A DNA stretch of 33,584 bases from Actinobacillus sp. (GCA_020026075.1 JAHHQZ010000019.1:1-33584); one strand, 5' to 3'. Shown: positions 8,675-16,848, counted from the stretch's first letter. A program made the numbers and translations. The notes: generated by a model not told the origin, from the sequence alone.

Positions 8675-9304
8675 TTATTTTACTAAAATTAAGTGCCGCT
8701 CTGCCTTTAACTCAGGTACGACGATAGGGTAAACCACACAATCAGTATAGCGATCTTGAATAGCGATAATTTCTTCGGAATTCTCTACCCCTTTCAAGGC
8801 ATAAAATGCCCCTGTCGGCGCTCGAAGATGTTCACACCAAGTAACCATATCATCAAGAGAGGCAAAAGCACGACTCAAAATACCATCAAATGTATTTTTA
8901 GGCTGATAAGCTTCCACACGGCTTAGCACGGGTTCAACGTTATTTAGCCCTAATTCTCGAATCACTGTTCGCAAAAATTGAACACGTTTACCAAGACTAT
9001 CCAGCAAAACAAAATGTTTATCTGGATTGGCTATTGCTAGCGGAATACCTGGTAATCCAGGTCCCGTTCCGACATCAATAAATCGCATCCCATTTAAATA
9101 TTTTCCAACCATTAGGCTATCTAAAATGTGTTTTACCAGCATTTGTTCAGGCTCACGAATGGCGGTTAAATTATAGGCTTTGTTCCATTTTTCGAGCAAT
9201 AGCACATAGTTCACTAATTTTGCGATTTGTTCAGGCGATAATTGAATATCGCCTTTATGTAATAATTGAACTAATTTATCCTGTAATTGCGTAAATTTAG
9301 TCAT
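8675..9304 (-). CDS. rsmG: 16S rRNA (guanine-N7)-methyltransferase RsmG
   Basis: Methylates N7 of G527 in the 530 loop of 16S rRNA, using S-adenosylmethionine; loss gives low-level streptomycin resistance. The 209 residues are full length. The SAM-binding motif is FIDVGTGPGLPGIPLAI near residue 80, preceded by the conserved NLTAIREPEQMLVKHILDS. Its start overlaps the end of mnmG by 8 bases, so the two are probably translationally coupled. The neighbouring atp operon follows after 110 bases. Confidence 0.96.
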   Translation of the reverse strand: MTKFTQLQDKLVQLLHKGDIQLSPEQIAKLVNYVLLLEKWNKAYNLTAIREPEQMLVKHILDSLMVGKYLNGMRFIDVGTGPGLPGIPLAIANPDKHFVLLDSLGKRVQFLRTVIRELGLNNVEPVLSRVEAYQPKNTFDGILSRAFASLDDMVTWCEHLRAPTGAFYALKGVENSEEIIAIQDRYTDCVVYPIVVPELKAERHLILVK

Positions 9305-11210
9305 TTTGTGTTTTCTCGTGATTAGATGAACGTTTTAACATTCCTTGTTTTTTCAAATTCACCAACAAAATGGAAATCGCCGCAGGGGTCACACCAGAAA
9401 TGCGACTCGCTTGTCCGATTGATACAGGGCGGTGCTGCAATAATTTTGCTCGCACCTCATTGGATAATCCCACGACTTTATCGTAATCAAAATTTACTGG
9501 AATTGGCGTATTTTCGTGGCGTTTTTGTCGTTCAATTTCCTCTTGCTGATGAGCAATATAGCCTTGATATTTCACGCTAATTTCCACCTGTTCAGCCACT
9601 TCCTCATCCGTCACTGCGGGTGCAAAACGACTTAATTGCGTAAGCATGTGATAATTCATTTCTGGACGGCGCAAAAGATCTTCGCCATTTGCTTCTCGGC
9701 TTAGTGGTGTTTTTAAAATAGCATTCGCCTCAGCAAGATCTGGGGCATTTATGTGTAACCACGTTTGACGTAAACGTTGTTTTTCTTGCTCAATGGCTTC
9801 CATTTTTTGGTTAAAATGTTGCCAACGGGCATCATCAATCAACCCAAATTCGTGAGCAATAGGGGTTAAACGTGCATCTGCGTTGTCTTCACGCAATAAT
9901 AAACGGTATTCCGCACGAGAAGTGAACAAGCGATAAGGTTCTTTTGTGCCAAGTGTGCAAAGATCATCAACAAGCACACCTAAATAAGCTTGATCACGTC
10001 TTGGATACCATTGATCTTTGTCTTGTACATAGCGAGCGGCATTGATCCCCGCAAGTAATCCTTGTGCAGCAGCCTCTTCATAACCTGTTGTTCCGTTAAT
10101 TTGTCCTGCAAAGAATAATCCTTGTACAGATTTTGTTTCAAGGGTCGGTTTTAAATCACGTGGATCAAAATAATCATATTCAATGGCATAACCCGGTCGG
10201 ATTATTCGCGCATTTTTTAACCCTGCCATTGAATGAACGATGCCTACTTGCACATCAAAAGGCAAACTAGTGGAAATACCATTTGGGTAATATTCATTAG
10301 TGGTTAAACCTTCTGGCTCTAAGTAGATTTGATGGGCGTTACGATCGGCAAATCGCATTACTTTGTCTTCAATGGAAGGACAGTAGCGTGGTCCGATCCC
10401 TTCAATGATCCCTGTATACATTGGACTACGATCTAAATTTTGGCGAATAAGATCGTGAGTTTCATTGGTTGTGTGCGTAATGAAACAAGGAACTTGACGT
10501 GGATGTTCGTTAACATTGCCCATAAAAGAAAATACAGGCAACTGTGCATCACCGTTTTGTATCGCTAATTGGCTAAAATCAATACTGCGACCATCAATAC
10601 GTGGGGGAGTACCTGTTTTTAGTCGATCTACACGGAAATTATATGTACGTAATTTTTCTGCAAGACTGTTTGCAGCAGGATCACCTAAGCGACCGCCAGC
10701 ATAATTTTCCATACCAATATGAATTTTACCGGCTAAAAATGTTCCTGCGGTCAAGATGATGGAACGTGCTTTAAAGGTTAGTCCCATTTTAGTGAGTACA
10801 CCCACAGCACGATGATTCTCAATGAGAATATCGATAACTTCTTGTTGGAAAAGATCTAAATTAGGCTGATTTTCTAATTGATGACGAATTGTGGCTTTGT
10901 AAAGTTGACGATCCGCTTGGGCACGTGTTGCACGTACAGCTGGGCCTTTACTGCTATTTAATGTGCGAAATTGAATACCAGCACGATCCGCACCTCGTGC
11001 CATCATGCCGCCCATTGCGTCAATTTCTTTAACTAAATGCCCTTTTCCAATACCACCGATAGCTGGATTGCAAGACATTTGTCCAAGTGTGTCAATATTA
11101 TGGGTAAGAAGTAAGGTTTTAAGTCCCATTCGTGCTGGGGCTAAGGCGGCTTCGGTACCTGCGTGTCCACCGCCGATTACGATAACATCGTAGGTTTTGT
11201 GATATAGCAT
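9297..11210 (-). CDS. mnmG: tRNA uridine-5-carboxymethylaminomethyl modification enzyme MnmG
   Basis: FAD-dependent partner of MnmE that modifies the wobble uridine at position 34 of certain tRNAs. The 637 residues are the usual length. The FAD-binding GGGHAG is at 13-18, followed by the conserved MSCNPAIGGIGKGHLVKEID. The C-terminal helical domain that binds MnmE is complete. ATG 11210 (MLYHKTYDVIVIGGG) is chosen by family alignment; the frame is open upstream to 11297, but that extension runs into oriC and resembles nothing. The location next to oriC is ancestral in gammaproteobacteria (old name gidA). Confidence 0.97.
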   Translation of the reverse strand: MLYHKTYDVIVIGGGHAGTEAALAPARMGLKTLLLTHNIDTLGQMSCNPAIGGIGKGHLVKEIDAMGGMMARGADRAGIQFRTLNSSKGPAVRATRAQADRQLYKATIRHQLENQPNLDLFQQEVIDILIENHRAVGVLTKMGLTFKARSIILTAGTFLAGKIHIGMENYAGGRLGDPAANSLAEKLRTYNFRVDRLKTGTPPRIDGRSIDFSQLAIQNGDAQLPVFSFMGNVNEHPRQVPCFITHTTNETHDLIRQNLDRSPMYTGIIEGIGPRYCPSIEDKVMRFADRNAHQIYLEPEGLTTNEYYPNGISTSLPFDVQVGIVHSMAGLKNARIIRPGYAIEYDYFDPRDLKPTLETKSVQGLFFAGQINGTTGYEEAAAQGLLAGINAARYVQDKDQWYPRRDQAYLGVLVDDLCTLGTKEPYRLFTSRAEYRLLLREDNADARLTPIAHEFGLIDDARWQHFNQKMEAIEQEKQRLRQTWLHINAPDLAEANAILKTPLSREANGEDLLRRPEMNYHMLTQLSRFAPAVTDEEVAEQVEISVKYQGYIAHQQEEIERQKRHENTPIPVNFDYDKVVGLSNEVRAKLLQHRPVSIGQASRISGVTPAAISILLVNLKKQGMLKRSSNHEKTQND

Positions 11211-11298
11211 AAGATCAATTCTCTGTGTAAATTTGATCATTTTAGCTAACTTTATGTCGATGACAAGATGAAATTCATTGATCGTTTCTGATCGCAAT

Positions 11299-11356
11299 GG
11301 ATCTCCTTATATAAAAGATCTTTTTTTATATAAATCTTATTGTTCTTCTTATTATA
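11299..11356. other. DNA unwinding element of oriC
   Basis: Almost pure A+T stretch beginning with GATCTCCTTATAT (11300), GATCTTTTTTTAT (11317) and ATCTTATTGTTCT (about 11334), which resemble the three E. coli 13-mers (consensus GATCTNTTNTTTT). It lies on the mnmG side of the DnaA boxes, as in E. coli. The boundaries are approximate. Confidence 0.75.
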
Positions 11357-11397
11357 GAATTTGTTTTCTGTGGAAAAGTAGGATTTTATAATTAGTT

Positions 11398-11410
11398 TCA
11401 ACAAGTTAAA
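11398..11410 (+). promoter_or_regulatory. IHF-like site in oriC
   Basis: TTTCAACAAGTTA matches the IHF consensus WATCAANNNNTTR with one mismatch. It lies between the first weak DnaA box (11369) and the box at 11423, the same relative place as the IHF site of E. coli oriC. Function is inferred from position. Confidence 0.5.
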
Positions 11411-11472
11411 GTGAAAATTTCTTGTGGAAATAGCAGATCTTTATGGCGTATAGCTTGGGATAAGATCAGCTG

Positions 11473-11481
11473 TTATCCACA
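11473..11481 (-). promoter_or_regulatory. DnaA box TTATCCACA
   Basis: Exact high-affinity DnaA box, followed by AAGGATC. A second, near-consensus box TCATCCACA follows at 11491-11499, giving a close pair in the same orientation (18-base spacing). Confidence 0.85.
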
Positions 11482-11545
11482 AGGATCATTTCATCCACAG
11501 AATAAAAACGGATTATTTCTTGTTTTAAACAGGATCTTTGCAGAG

Positions 11546-11554
11546 TTATCCACA
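11546..11554 (-). promoter_or_regulatory. DnaA box TTATCCACA (R4-like)
   Basis: Exact consensus box in the context GCAGAGTTATCCACAAGACGATC, split here as GCAGAG, the box, and AAGACGATC. This is the context of the R4 box that ends the minimal origin of E. coli, so it probably marks the mioC-side edge of oriC. Confidence 0.85.
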
Positions 11555-11587
11555 AGACGATCACTCGCAAGAAATCAAGAAATATCG

Positions 11588-11613
11588 TAGGCTGGAATAT
11601 TTAGAGCATTTTT
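11588..11613 (+). repeat. TAGGYYGGAATWTTT element, oriC/mioC junction
   Basis: TAGGCTGGAATATTT at 11588-11602 followed by a second T-rich tract ending 11613. It lies 16 bases past the mioC stop, between mioC and the R4-like DnaA box. Single copy, not paired, so not a hairpin. Confidence 0.75.
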
Positions 11614-11618
11614 GAAAG

Positions 11619-12068
11619 TTAGGTTACATCTAATAATTGTGAAAGCCATTGCTCAGCGCTGGACTCTGGGCTATCGCAATTTGGCATATCAAGGGTTAGC
11701 GGTGGAAGTATAGCTTTGGCTCCGCATAGGGTAAGGGTGTGATTGATGTGTGTTACTGCGCCACAAAAGGTATCGTATTGGCGATCGCCTAAACCGATTA
11801 TGGCAAAACGAATGTGGCTGAGATCCACTTGATTTTTGAGAAGATCATTTAGTAAAGGTTGCAGGTTCTCAGGGACTTCACCAGCACCGTGAGTTGAGCT
11901 TACGATGAGCCATTGGCTAGTTTCACGAATTATTGGTTGAATATCTTCCCAGTTTGGACCGTGAAACAGCGTGGTATTAATCCCTTCACTTTCTAAAAAG
12001 GTTGCACAATCTTCGGCAAGGTATTCCGCCGATCCTAGGGTGCTACCTGTAATAATGGTTAAGTTCAT
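11619..12068 (-). CDS. mioC: Flavodoxin-like protein MioC
   Basis: Small FMN-binding flavoprotein adjacent to oriC; its E. coli counterpart supports biotin synthase in vitro. The 149 residues form a single flavodoxin fold. The phosphate-binding loop is ITGSTLGSAEYLAED (about 5-19), followed by SSTHGAGEVPENL and IIGLGDRQYDTFCGA, which hold the isoalloxazine ring. Transcription runs into oriC. The start codon is only about 6 bases beyond the zapB terminator hairpin and its U-run, with no obvious Shine-Dalgarno, so expression must come from readthrough or from a promoter inside that hairpin. The product is complete. Confidence 0.92.
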   Translation of the reverse strand: MNLTIITGSTLGSAEYLAEDCATFLESEGINTTLFHGPNWEDIQPIIRETSQWLIVSSTHGAGEVPENLQPLLNDLLKNQVDLSHIRFAIIGLGDRQYDTFCGAVTHINHTLTLCGAKAILPPLTLDMPNCDSPESSAEQWLSQLLDVT

Positions 12069-12081
12069 TTTGGCTATAAAA

Positions 12082-12106
12082 AAAGCTTAGCCAAAAGCTA
12101 AGCTTT
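12082..12106 (-). terminator. Terminator between zapB and mioC
   Basis: AAAGCTTAG (12082-12090) and CTAAGCTTT (12098-12106) form a 9-bp stem with a 7-base loop. Read on the minus strand it ends in a run of seven U, a standard rho-independent terminator. It directly precedes the mioC start. Confidence 0.85.
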
Positions 12107-12112
12107 AACAAA

Positions 12113-12310
12113 TTAAACGTTATCAATACGACCAAGTAAAGCACGTAGGCGTTCTTGGAAGTTATGATGCTCGGTTTTTAGGCTTTCATTTTCTTGGTTA
12201 AGCGATTGATTTTTTTCTTTTAATTCTTCGACTTCAAGTTGAAGAAGTTGGATAGTTTCAACGGCTTCTTTAATTTTACCTTCGAGCTGATCTAAAATTT
12301 CTAATGACAT
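12113..12310 (-). CDS. zapB: Cell division protein ZapB
   Basis: Coiled-coil protein that links the FtsZ ring, through ZapA, to the Ter macrodomain via MatP and supports Z-ring assembly. The 65 residues are almost entirely coiled coil (MSLEILDQLEGKIKEAVETI at the start, QERLRALLGRIDNV at the end). Both ends match the E. coli family member, but the middle is shorter (E. coli has about 80 residues). ATG 12310 has AGGAAA 5-10 bases upstream. It is transcribed alone toward mioC and ends at the hairpin at 12082-12106. Confidence 0.9.
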   Translation of the reverse strand: MSLEILDQLEGKIKEAVETIQLLQLEVEELKEKNQSLNQENESLKTEHHNFQERLRALLGRIDNV

Positions 12311-12529
12311 AGGATTTCCTTACTTTGTTGATTGTAAGCCTAGGGACTACTGGGCTTTTCACTTGGCAAAATTTAACGAAAATCTACTGAAAAGTAAAGC
12401 TAAAACCAACATTAAAGGCGGAGTGGTTGACTTCTAATGGCTAAGGCGTAAAGTGCGGCTGGAAAAGTGCGATGAGTGCATTTTCTTGGTTTATAGGTTA
12501 GTTTATTTTTTTATAAAAGGGAGCGAAAA

Positions 12530-12775
12530 ATGGCTTTACAACAAAAGTTGCAACAAGCATTAAAAACAATGCAAACGAAATTACAGGAATTAGAACATAA
12601 TAGCGAAGAATATGAATTACATATTCAAGAGGAAATGTTAGATAGTTTGGCAGAATATTATAGTTATGTGCAAACTATTTTACACGAAACTCCTGATGCG
12701 CATATTGAAAATTTGTGTTCGCAAATGGCTGATTGTGAAGCTCGAATTTCTGCATTAAAAGCAAAATTAAATTAA
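12530..12775 (+). CDS. Small coiled-coil protein of unknown function
   Basis: I do not recognise this protein. The 81 residues have no signal peptide or membrane segment and are rich in Gln, Glu, Leu and Lys. Two heptad-like helical stretches (about 1-38 and 60-81) flank a short linker with Tyr-Tyr-Ser-Tyr and His-Glu-Thr-Pro. ATG 12530 has GGGAG 6 bases upstream, and codon use matches its neighbours, so it is probably real. It ends in its own strong terminator. It is divergent from zapB, itself a small coiled-coil protein, and convergent with cysZ. No function can be assigned. Confidence 0.75.
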   Translation: MALQQKLQQALKTMQTKLQELEHNSEEYELHIQEEMLDSLAEYYSYVQTILHETPDAHIENLCSQMADCEARISALKAKLN

Positions 12776-12780
12776 TCTAA

Positions 12781-12822
12781 AAAGCAACGCTGGAATTTTT
12801 CTAAATATTCCAGCGTTGCTTT
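12781..12822. terminator. Bidirectional terminator built from the GCTGGAAT element
   Basis: AAAGCAACGCTGGAAT (12781-12796) is perfectly complementary to 12807-12822, a 16-bp stem with a 10-base loop and U-runs on both strands. It serves the convergent small gene and cysZ. The inner part of each arm, GCTGGAATTTTT and its partner, is the dispersed motif seen elsewhere in the window. Confidence 0.88.
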
Positions 12823-12823
12823 T

Positions 12824-13573
12824 TTAATGTATAAATTGTTTTCGATACTGCTCAACCCACATATTAGTTGCCCCACAAATAGCGGCTGGAATTATTAAAA
12901 AATTTACGAACGGAATAAATGTGGCGATCATCACTAAAATACCAAAGGTTAAATTCATCATTTTGTACTGGCTAAGTGCTTTTTTCATTGCTTGGAATGA
13001 AATTTTGTGGTTATCAAATGGATAATCACAATATTGCACAGATTGCGACCAAGCCGTAAACAGGAAGATCAGTACTGGCACAACAAAAACACCAACAAAA
13101 GGTACAAAACCAAGTAAAAATAATAAAATAATTTTCGGAAGTGCGTAATAGATTTTTTGCCATTCTCGTTTCAGTGTGCGTGGAATATCTTTAAGCATTG
13201 CCAAATACCCTTCATCTTCGACTGTTTCACCAGTAAGCATTTGTTCAACTTTTTCTGATAATAAGCCATTAAATGGTGAGGCTAAGAAACCAGATAATGT
13301 ATTAAAAATAAAATAATACACCAGTAAAATTAAACCTACGGCAAGCCAGTATAATATAACGCTTAACCAAGCAAGCCAGCTGGGTAATAATGCGATTAAG
13401 TGGTTTATTTGGTCGTTTAATTGTTGCATTGCAAAATAAAAAATACTCACAAGTAAGAGTATATTGATGAGAATGGGTAATATAACAAAATGGCGTAAAC
13501 CTTTTTTGCTCATTATTTTCCAGCCTTGAGTAAAGTAATAAATGCCCTGTTGGCATTGGCTTAATACATCCAT
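12824..13573 (-). CDS. cysZ: Sulfate transporter CysZ
   Basis: Inner-membrane protein that allows sulfate entry for cysteine synthesis. The 249 residues contain long hydrophobic segments near 28-50, 65-95, 140-175 and 205-235, and the family motif FLASPFNGLLSEKVE follows the second. GFVPFVGVFVVPVLIFLFTAW and the FIPFVNFLIIPAAICGATNMW tail segment are also typical. ATG 13573 has AGGAAC upstream. It is divergent from zipA, as in E. coli, where cysK also lies nearby; cysK is not in this window. Confidence 0.93.
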   Translation of the reverse strand: MDVLSQCQQGIYYFTQGWKIMSKKGLRHFVILPILINILLLVSIFYFAMQQLNDQINHLIALLPSWLAWLSVILYWLAVGLILLVYYFIFNTLSGFLASPFNGLLSEKVEQMLTGETVEDEGYLAMLKDIPRTLKREWQKIYYALPKIILLFLLGFVPFVGVFVVPVLIFLFTAWSQSVQYCDYPFDNHKISFQAMKKALSQYKMMNLTFGILVMIATFIPFVNFLIIPAAICGATNMWVEQYRKQFIH

Positions 13574-13733
13574 AAGTGTTCCTAAGAATTGAGTGAAATC
13601 TATGCAAATTAATCGCTGTGTAGTTTACTGTAAAACGCTTAGGAATTTAATGGGTCATATCGTCTGTTTTTGTAAAATGTGCTAAGCTAGCCGCTTATTT
13701 TTTCTAGGTGAAACGGTTGATTTGGGAGGACAA

Positions 13734-14756
13734 ATGACTGCAAATTCGATTTTAATTTTGGTTATCGCCGTAGGGGCTTTGGGATTTATTGGCTATGCAC
13801 TTTGGGCAAGTCGACAAAATAAATCAAAAGTGTTTAAAAATGATGCGACATTTACCCGTGATGCACGATTAAAAACACAGGAAAAACAACAGGATAAGGA
13901 TTATTCCGCGACCCCATTTAGTCGTTCAAAAACTGACAATTTTTCCGCAAATATTCCAGCCTACGCAACTTCGCCCGTATTTAATGATGACCCTGTGGCA
14001 GCCAACGTGCCAGAATCTGCGGCGAATTTGGATTTTGAAGAACAGCCCATCGAGGTTTCACCCCACATTACAGACGAAAAACCAATGACTCGCTTTGAAC
14101 ACATTCAAGTGGAGCTGCCGAAACGTCAGCGTCCGAGCTTGGATAGCACACCGAAAAATATCGCGCCAGTGGATAAAAATCCGCCGTTATATCCTGATTT
14201 TTTTGAACCATTGAGTGCTGAACCATCGAAAATTGAACCCACTGTAGACTTAATTGAGCCTGAATTAACCGTGCCTATTCTCTCTACTCCCCCTACTGAA
14301 AGCGAAGTTACCCCTGCGCCAGAAACAGCGCCTAGCCGTGATGTATTAGAGCTGTGGCTCGTGGCACAATCTGGACAAGCGTTTGCAGGCTATGTGTTAA
14401 GTACAGCCTTTGCCAAACAGCGCTTTATCTTAGGGGCTAGAAATGTATATTGCCGTTACCGTGAAAATTCTTCCGCTATGCCTGTTGTCTTTCGTGTGGC
14501 AAATGGGGACGTGGCTAGCGGTGAATTTGATGTGCAAAACTTTGCTGAAAGCAGTGTGCAATCCATTGTTTTATTTATGTTTTTATCTGATGACCATCAT
14601 CAAGATGAGGCGAATTTACATTTAATGCTGCGCAGTGCTGAAAGCCTTGCTCAAAGCTTGAATGCAGAACTTTTAACTGGCGATCAAAAACCATTTGATA
14701 AAGACCAAGAAGCGGCGTATTTCGCACAAGTTAGTCCTGCACAAATAAAAGGTTAA
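13734..14756 (+). CDS. zipA: Cell division protein ZipA
   Basis: Membrane anchor for FtsZ and a core divisome component. The 340 residues have the expected three parts: an N-terminal membrane anchor (about 4-23), a charged and then Pro/Glu-rich linker (about 24-205), and the C-terminal FtsZ-binding domain (about 210-340, starting VLELWLVAQSGQAFAGYVL). ATG 13734 follows GGGAGGA; an in-frame TTG at 13722 includes that site and is rejected. The linker coding sequence contains a minus-strand copy of the dispersed motif at 13949-13963. It is followed 9 bases later by ligA, as in other gammaproteobacteria. Confidence 0.95.
   Translation: MTANSILILVIAVGALGFIGYALWASRQNKSKVFKNDATFTRDARLKTQEKQQDKDYSATPFSRSKTDNFSANIPAYATSPVFNDDPVAANVPESAANLDFEEQPIEVSPHITDEKPMTRFEHIQVELPKRQRPSLDSTPKNIAPVDKNPPLYPDFFEPLSAEPSKIEPTVDLIEPELTVPILSTPPTESEVTPAPETAPSRDVLELWLVAQSGQAFAGYVLSTAFAKQRFILGARNVYCRYRENSSAMPVVFRVANGDVASGEFDVQNFAESSVQSIVLFMFLSDDHHQDEANLHLMLRSAESLAQSLNAELLTGDQKPFDKDQEAAYFAQVSPAQIKG
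13949..13963 (-). repeat. Exact TAGGCTGGAATATTT element inside zipA
   Basis: Exact copy of the 15-mer on the minus strand within the linker region of zipA, followed on that strand by GCGG and AAAAATTG, the second AT tract. It lies in the low-constraint part of the protein, where an uptake-type sequence can accumulate without damage. Confidence 0.7.
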
Positions 14757-14765
14757 GGATTTTTA

Positions 14766-16772
14766 ATGACCGAGTTAGAACAAAAACTGACAGAATTGCG
14801 CCAAAAATTACGGCGTAGCGAATATTTATATCACGTGCTGGATGCGCCGGAAATTCCTGACAGCGAGTACGACCGCTTATTCCATGAGCTAAAAGCCTTA
14901 GAGGCTGCTCACCCTGAATTGATCACGCCTAACAGCCCCACTCAGCGTGTGGGGGCGGCACCATTAGGTCAATTTGCCCAAGTCAAACATGAACAGCCAA
15001 TGCTTTCGCTGGATAATGTGTTCAACGATGATGAATTTTTAGCCTTCGTAAAACGTGTGGATGATCGCATTTTTGTGCCTGAAAGCGAGCTTATTTTTTG
15101 CTGTGAGCCGAAGTTAGACGGCTTGGCTGTGAGTTTGCTGTATGAAAACGGTACGCTGGTGCGAGCTGCCACACGTGGCGATGGTCAAACAGGCGAGGAT
15201 ATTACGGAAAATGTTCGCACCATTCGCAACATTCCTTTGCAATTATTAATGGATAATCCGCCTGCTCGCCTTGAAGTGCGTGGCGAAGTGTTTATGCCGC
15301 ATAAAGCCTTTGAGCACTTGAATGAGCAAGCGTTGGCAAAAGGGGATAAGCCCTTTGCCAACCCTCGCAATGCCGCTGCGGGATCCTTGCGTCAATTAGA
15401 TTCTCGCATTACTCGCCAACGCCATTTGGCTTTTAATGCCTACGGAATTGGTATTGCGGAAGGGGCAGAATTACCGCCTTCACAATATGAGCGTTTACAG
15501 TGGCTAAAAAGTGTCGGTATTCCTATCAATAGTGAAATTGAACGTTGTCAGGGTGTGGCTAAAATTTTGGCGTTTTATCAAAAAATGCAAGAAAAACGCC
15601 AAAATTTAGGTTACGACATTGACGGAACCGTGCTGAAAATTGACGACATCGCATTACAAGAAAAGCTCGGTTTTGTGTCCAAAGCGCCACGCTGGGCGAT
15701 CGCCTATAAATTCCCAGCACAAGAAGAATTAACCATTTTAAAAGATGTGGAATTTCAAGTGGGGCGCACAGGGGCGATTACTCCAGTGGCAAAATTGGAA
15801 CCTGTGGAAGTGGGCGGCGTAACCGTGAGTAACGCAACTTTGCACAATGGCGATGAAATTCATCGTTTAGGGTTAGCCATTGGCGACACCGTTAGGGTAC
15901 GCCGTGCTGGTGATGTGATTCCGCAAATTGTGGGTGTTGTGGCGGCCAAACGACAAGCGGATGCGAAACCGATTATTTTCCCAACGCACTGTCCTGTGTG
16001 CGGTTCCATTGTGGCTCGCATTGAAGGGGAAGTGGTGGCACGCTGTACGGGCGGTTTGTTCTGCGATGCGCAACGCAAAGAGGCGCTGAAACATTTTGTT
16101 TCTCGCAAAGCGATGGATATTGATGGCGTGGGATCAAAATTGATTGAGCAACTGGTGGATCGAGAATTAGTGCATACGCCAGCAGATCTGTATCATTTAA
16201 CCGCTCCGACTTTGCAATCCTTAGAGCGAATGGGGGAAAAATCCGCTCAAAAAGCGCTGGCGAGCATTGAAAAATCCAAGCAAACGACCCTTGCTCGTTT
16301 CTTGTTTGCACTTGGGATTCGTGATGTGGGCGAAAGCACCGCTCGCAATTTAGCGAATCATTTTAAAACCTTAGACGCTATTCAAACAGCGGATATTGAA
16401 ACCTTGCAACAAGTGCCTGACGTGGGCGATGTGGTCGCTCGCCGTATTTACCATTTTTGGCGTGAAGAACATAACGTTAGTGTGGTAAACGCCTTGCTTG
16501 ATGCTGGTGTACATTGGGACGATGTGCAAGTAACCGCTGTACAAGAAAACCCATTTCTAGGCAAAACCGTTGTTTTAACTGGCACGCTTTCGCAATTAAC
16601 TCGTAGCGATGCCAAAGAAAAATTAGAGCAACTGGGGGCAAAAGTTAGCGGTAGCGTTTCTAAAAAAACAGACTTTGTTATCGCTGGCGAAAGTGCGGGG
16701 TCTAAGCTTGATAAAGCAGAAAGTTTAGGTATTACGGTTCTCAGTGAGGCGGAATTTCTCACAATGGCTTAG
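14766..16772 (+). CDS. ligA: NAD-dependent DNA ligase LigA
   Basis: Seals nicks in replication and repair, with NAD as adenylate donor. The 668 residues are full length. In order: the Ia domain, the adenylation domain with the AMP-lysine Lys116 in CEPKLDGLAV, the OB fold, a four-cysteine zinc finger (HCPVCGS, then RCTGGLFC near 405-430), helix-hairpin-helix repeats (about 440-580), and a C-terminal BRCT domain (about 590-668, beginning NPFLGKTVVLTGTL). It sits 9 bases after zipA with AAGGA upstream of the start. Confidence 0.97.
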   Translation: MTELEQKLTELRQKLRRSEYLYHVLDAPEIPDSEYDRLFHELKALEAAHPELITPNSPTQRVGAAPLGQFAQVKHEQPMLSLDNVFNDDEFLAFVKRVDDRIFVPESELIFCCEPKLDGLAVSLLYENGTLVRAATRGDGQTGEDITENVRTIRNIPLQLLMDNPPARLEVRGEVFMPHKAFEHLNEQALAKGDKPFANPRNAAAGSLRQLDSRITRQRHLAFNAYGIGIAEGAELPPSQYERLQWLKSVGIPINSEIERCQGVAKILAFYQKMQEKRQNLGYDIDGTVLKIDDIALQEKLGFVSKAPRWAIAYKFPAQEELTILKDVEFQVGRTGAITPVAKLEPVEVGGVTVSNATLHNGDEIHRLGLAIGDTVRVRRAGDVIPQIVGVVAAKRQADAKPIIFPTHCPVCGSIVARIEGEVVARCTGGLFCDAQRKEALKHFVSRKAMDIDGVGSKLIEQLVDRELVHTPADLYHLTAPTLQSLERMGEKSAQKALASIEKSKQTTLARFLFALGIRDVGESTARNLANHFKTLDAIQTADIETLQQVPDVGDVVARRIYHFWREEHNVSVVNALLDAGVHWDDVQVTAVQENPFLGKTVVLTGTLSQLTRSDAKEKLEQLGAKVSGSVSKKTDFVIAGESAGSKLDKAESLGITVLSEAEFLTMA

Positions 16773-16789
16773 GTTTTTGTTAAAAAACG

Positions 16790-16813
16790 TACGTCGGAAT
16801 ATTCAAAGTATTT
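16790..16813 (+). repeat. TAGGYYGGAATWTTT element after ligA
   Basis: TACGTCGGAATATTC at 16790-16804, then AAAG and a second tract TATTTGC. A near-match, 17 bases past the ligA stop and just upstream of the iron-transporter promoter. Confidence 0.55.
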
Positions 16814-16819
16814 GCAATA

Positions 16820-16848
16820 TTGACAACTATTCTCATTTTAAATAGTAT
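16820..16848 (+). promoter_or_regulatory. Promoter with Fur-like operator for the ABC importer
   Basis: TTGACA (16820-16825), a 17-base spacer, and TAGTAT (16843-16848) make a near-consensus sigma-70 promoter 31 bases before the start codon. The spacer ACTATTCTCATTTTAAA resembles a Fur box (core ATTCTCATT), so iron-bound Fur would block polymerase directly. The promoter is read from the sequence; Fur control is inferred. Confidence 0.65.

Larger units (their letters stand above)
11211..11618. other. oriC: Chromosomal replication origin oriC
   Basis: The intergenic region between mnmG and mioC has the parts of an enterobacterial-type origin. An AT-rich tract with GATCT 13-mer-like repeats lies at 11299-11356. 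DnaA boxes are TTATCCACA at 11473-11481 and 11546-11554, TCATCCACA at 11491-11499, and weaker TGTGGAAAA at 11369-11377 and TGTGGAAAT at 11423-11431. An IHF-like site lies near 11398-11410. There are 11 GATC sites between 11213 and 11562. The segment GCGTATAGCTTGGGAT (about 11446-11461) and the GCAGAGTTATCCACA box match the order and context of the right half of E. coli oriC. This explains the whole gene-free stretch. Confidence 0.93.

Noticed and set aside
11211..11297. Upstream extension of mnmG
   Set aside because: Runs into oriC, and family members begin at the MLYHKTYDV equivalent.
12450..12458. AAAGTGCGG, close to the Haemophilus uptake core
   Set aside because: Eight of nine bases only, and similar near-matches elsewhere (about 468, 16690) are inside genes. 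No exact AAGTGCGGT seen.
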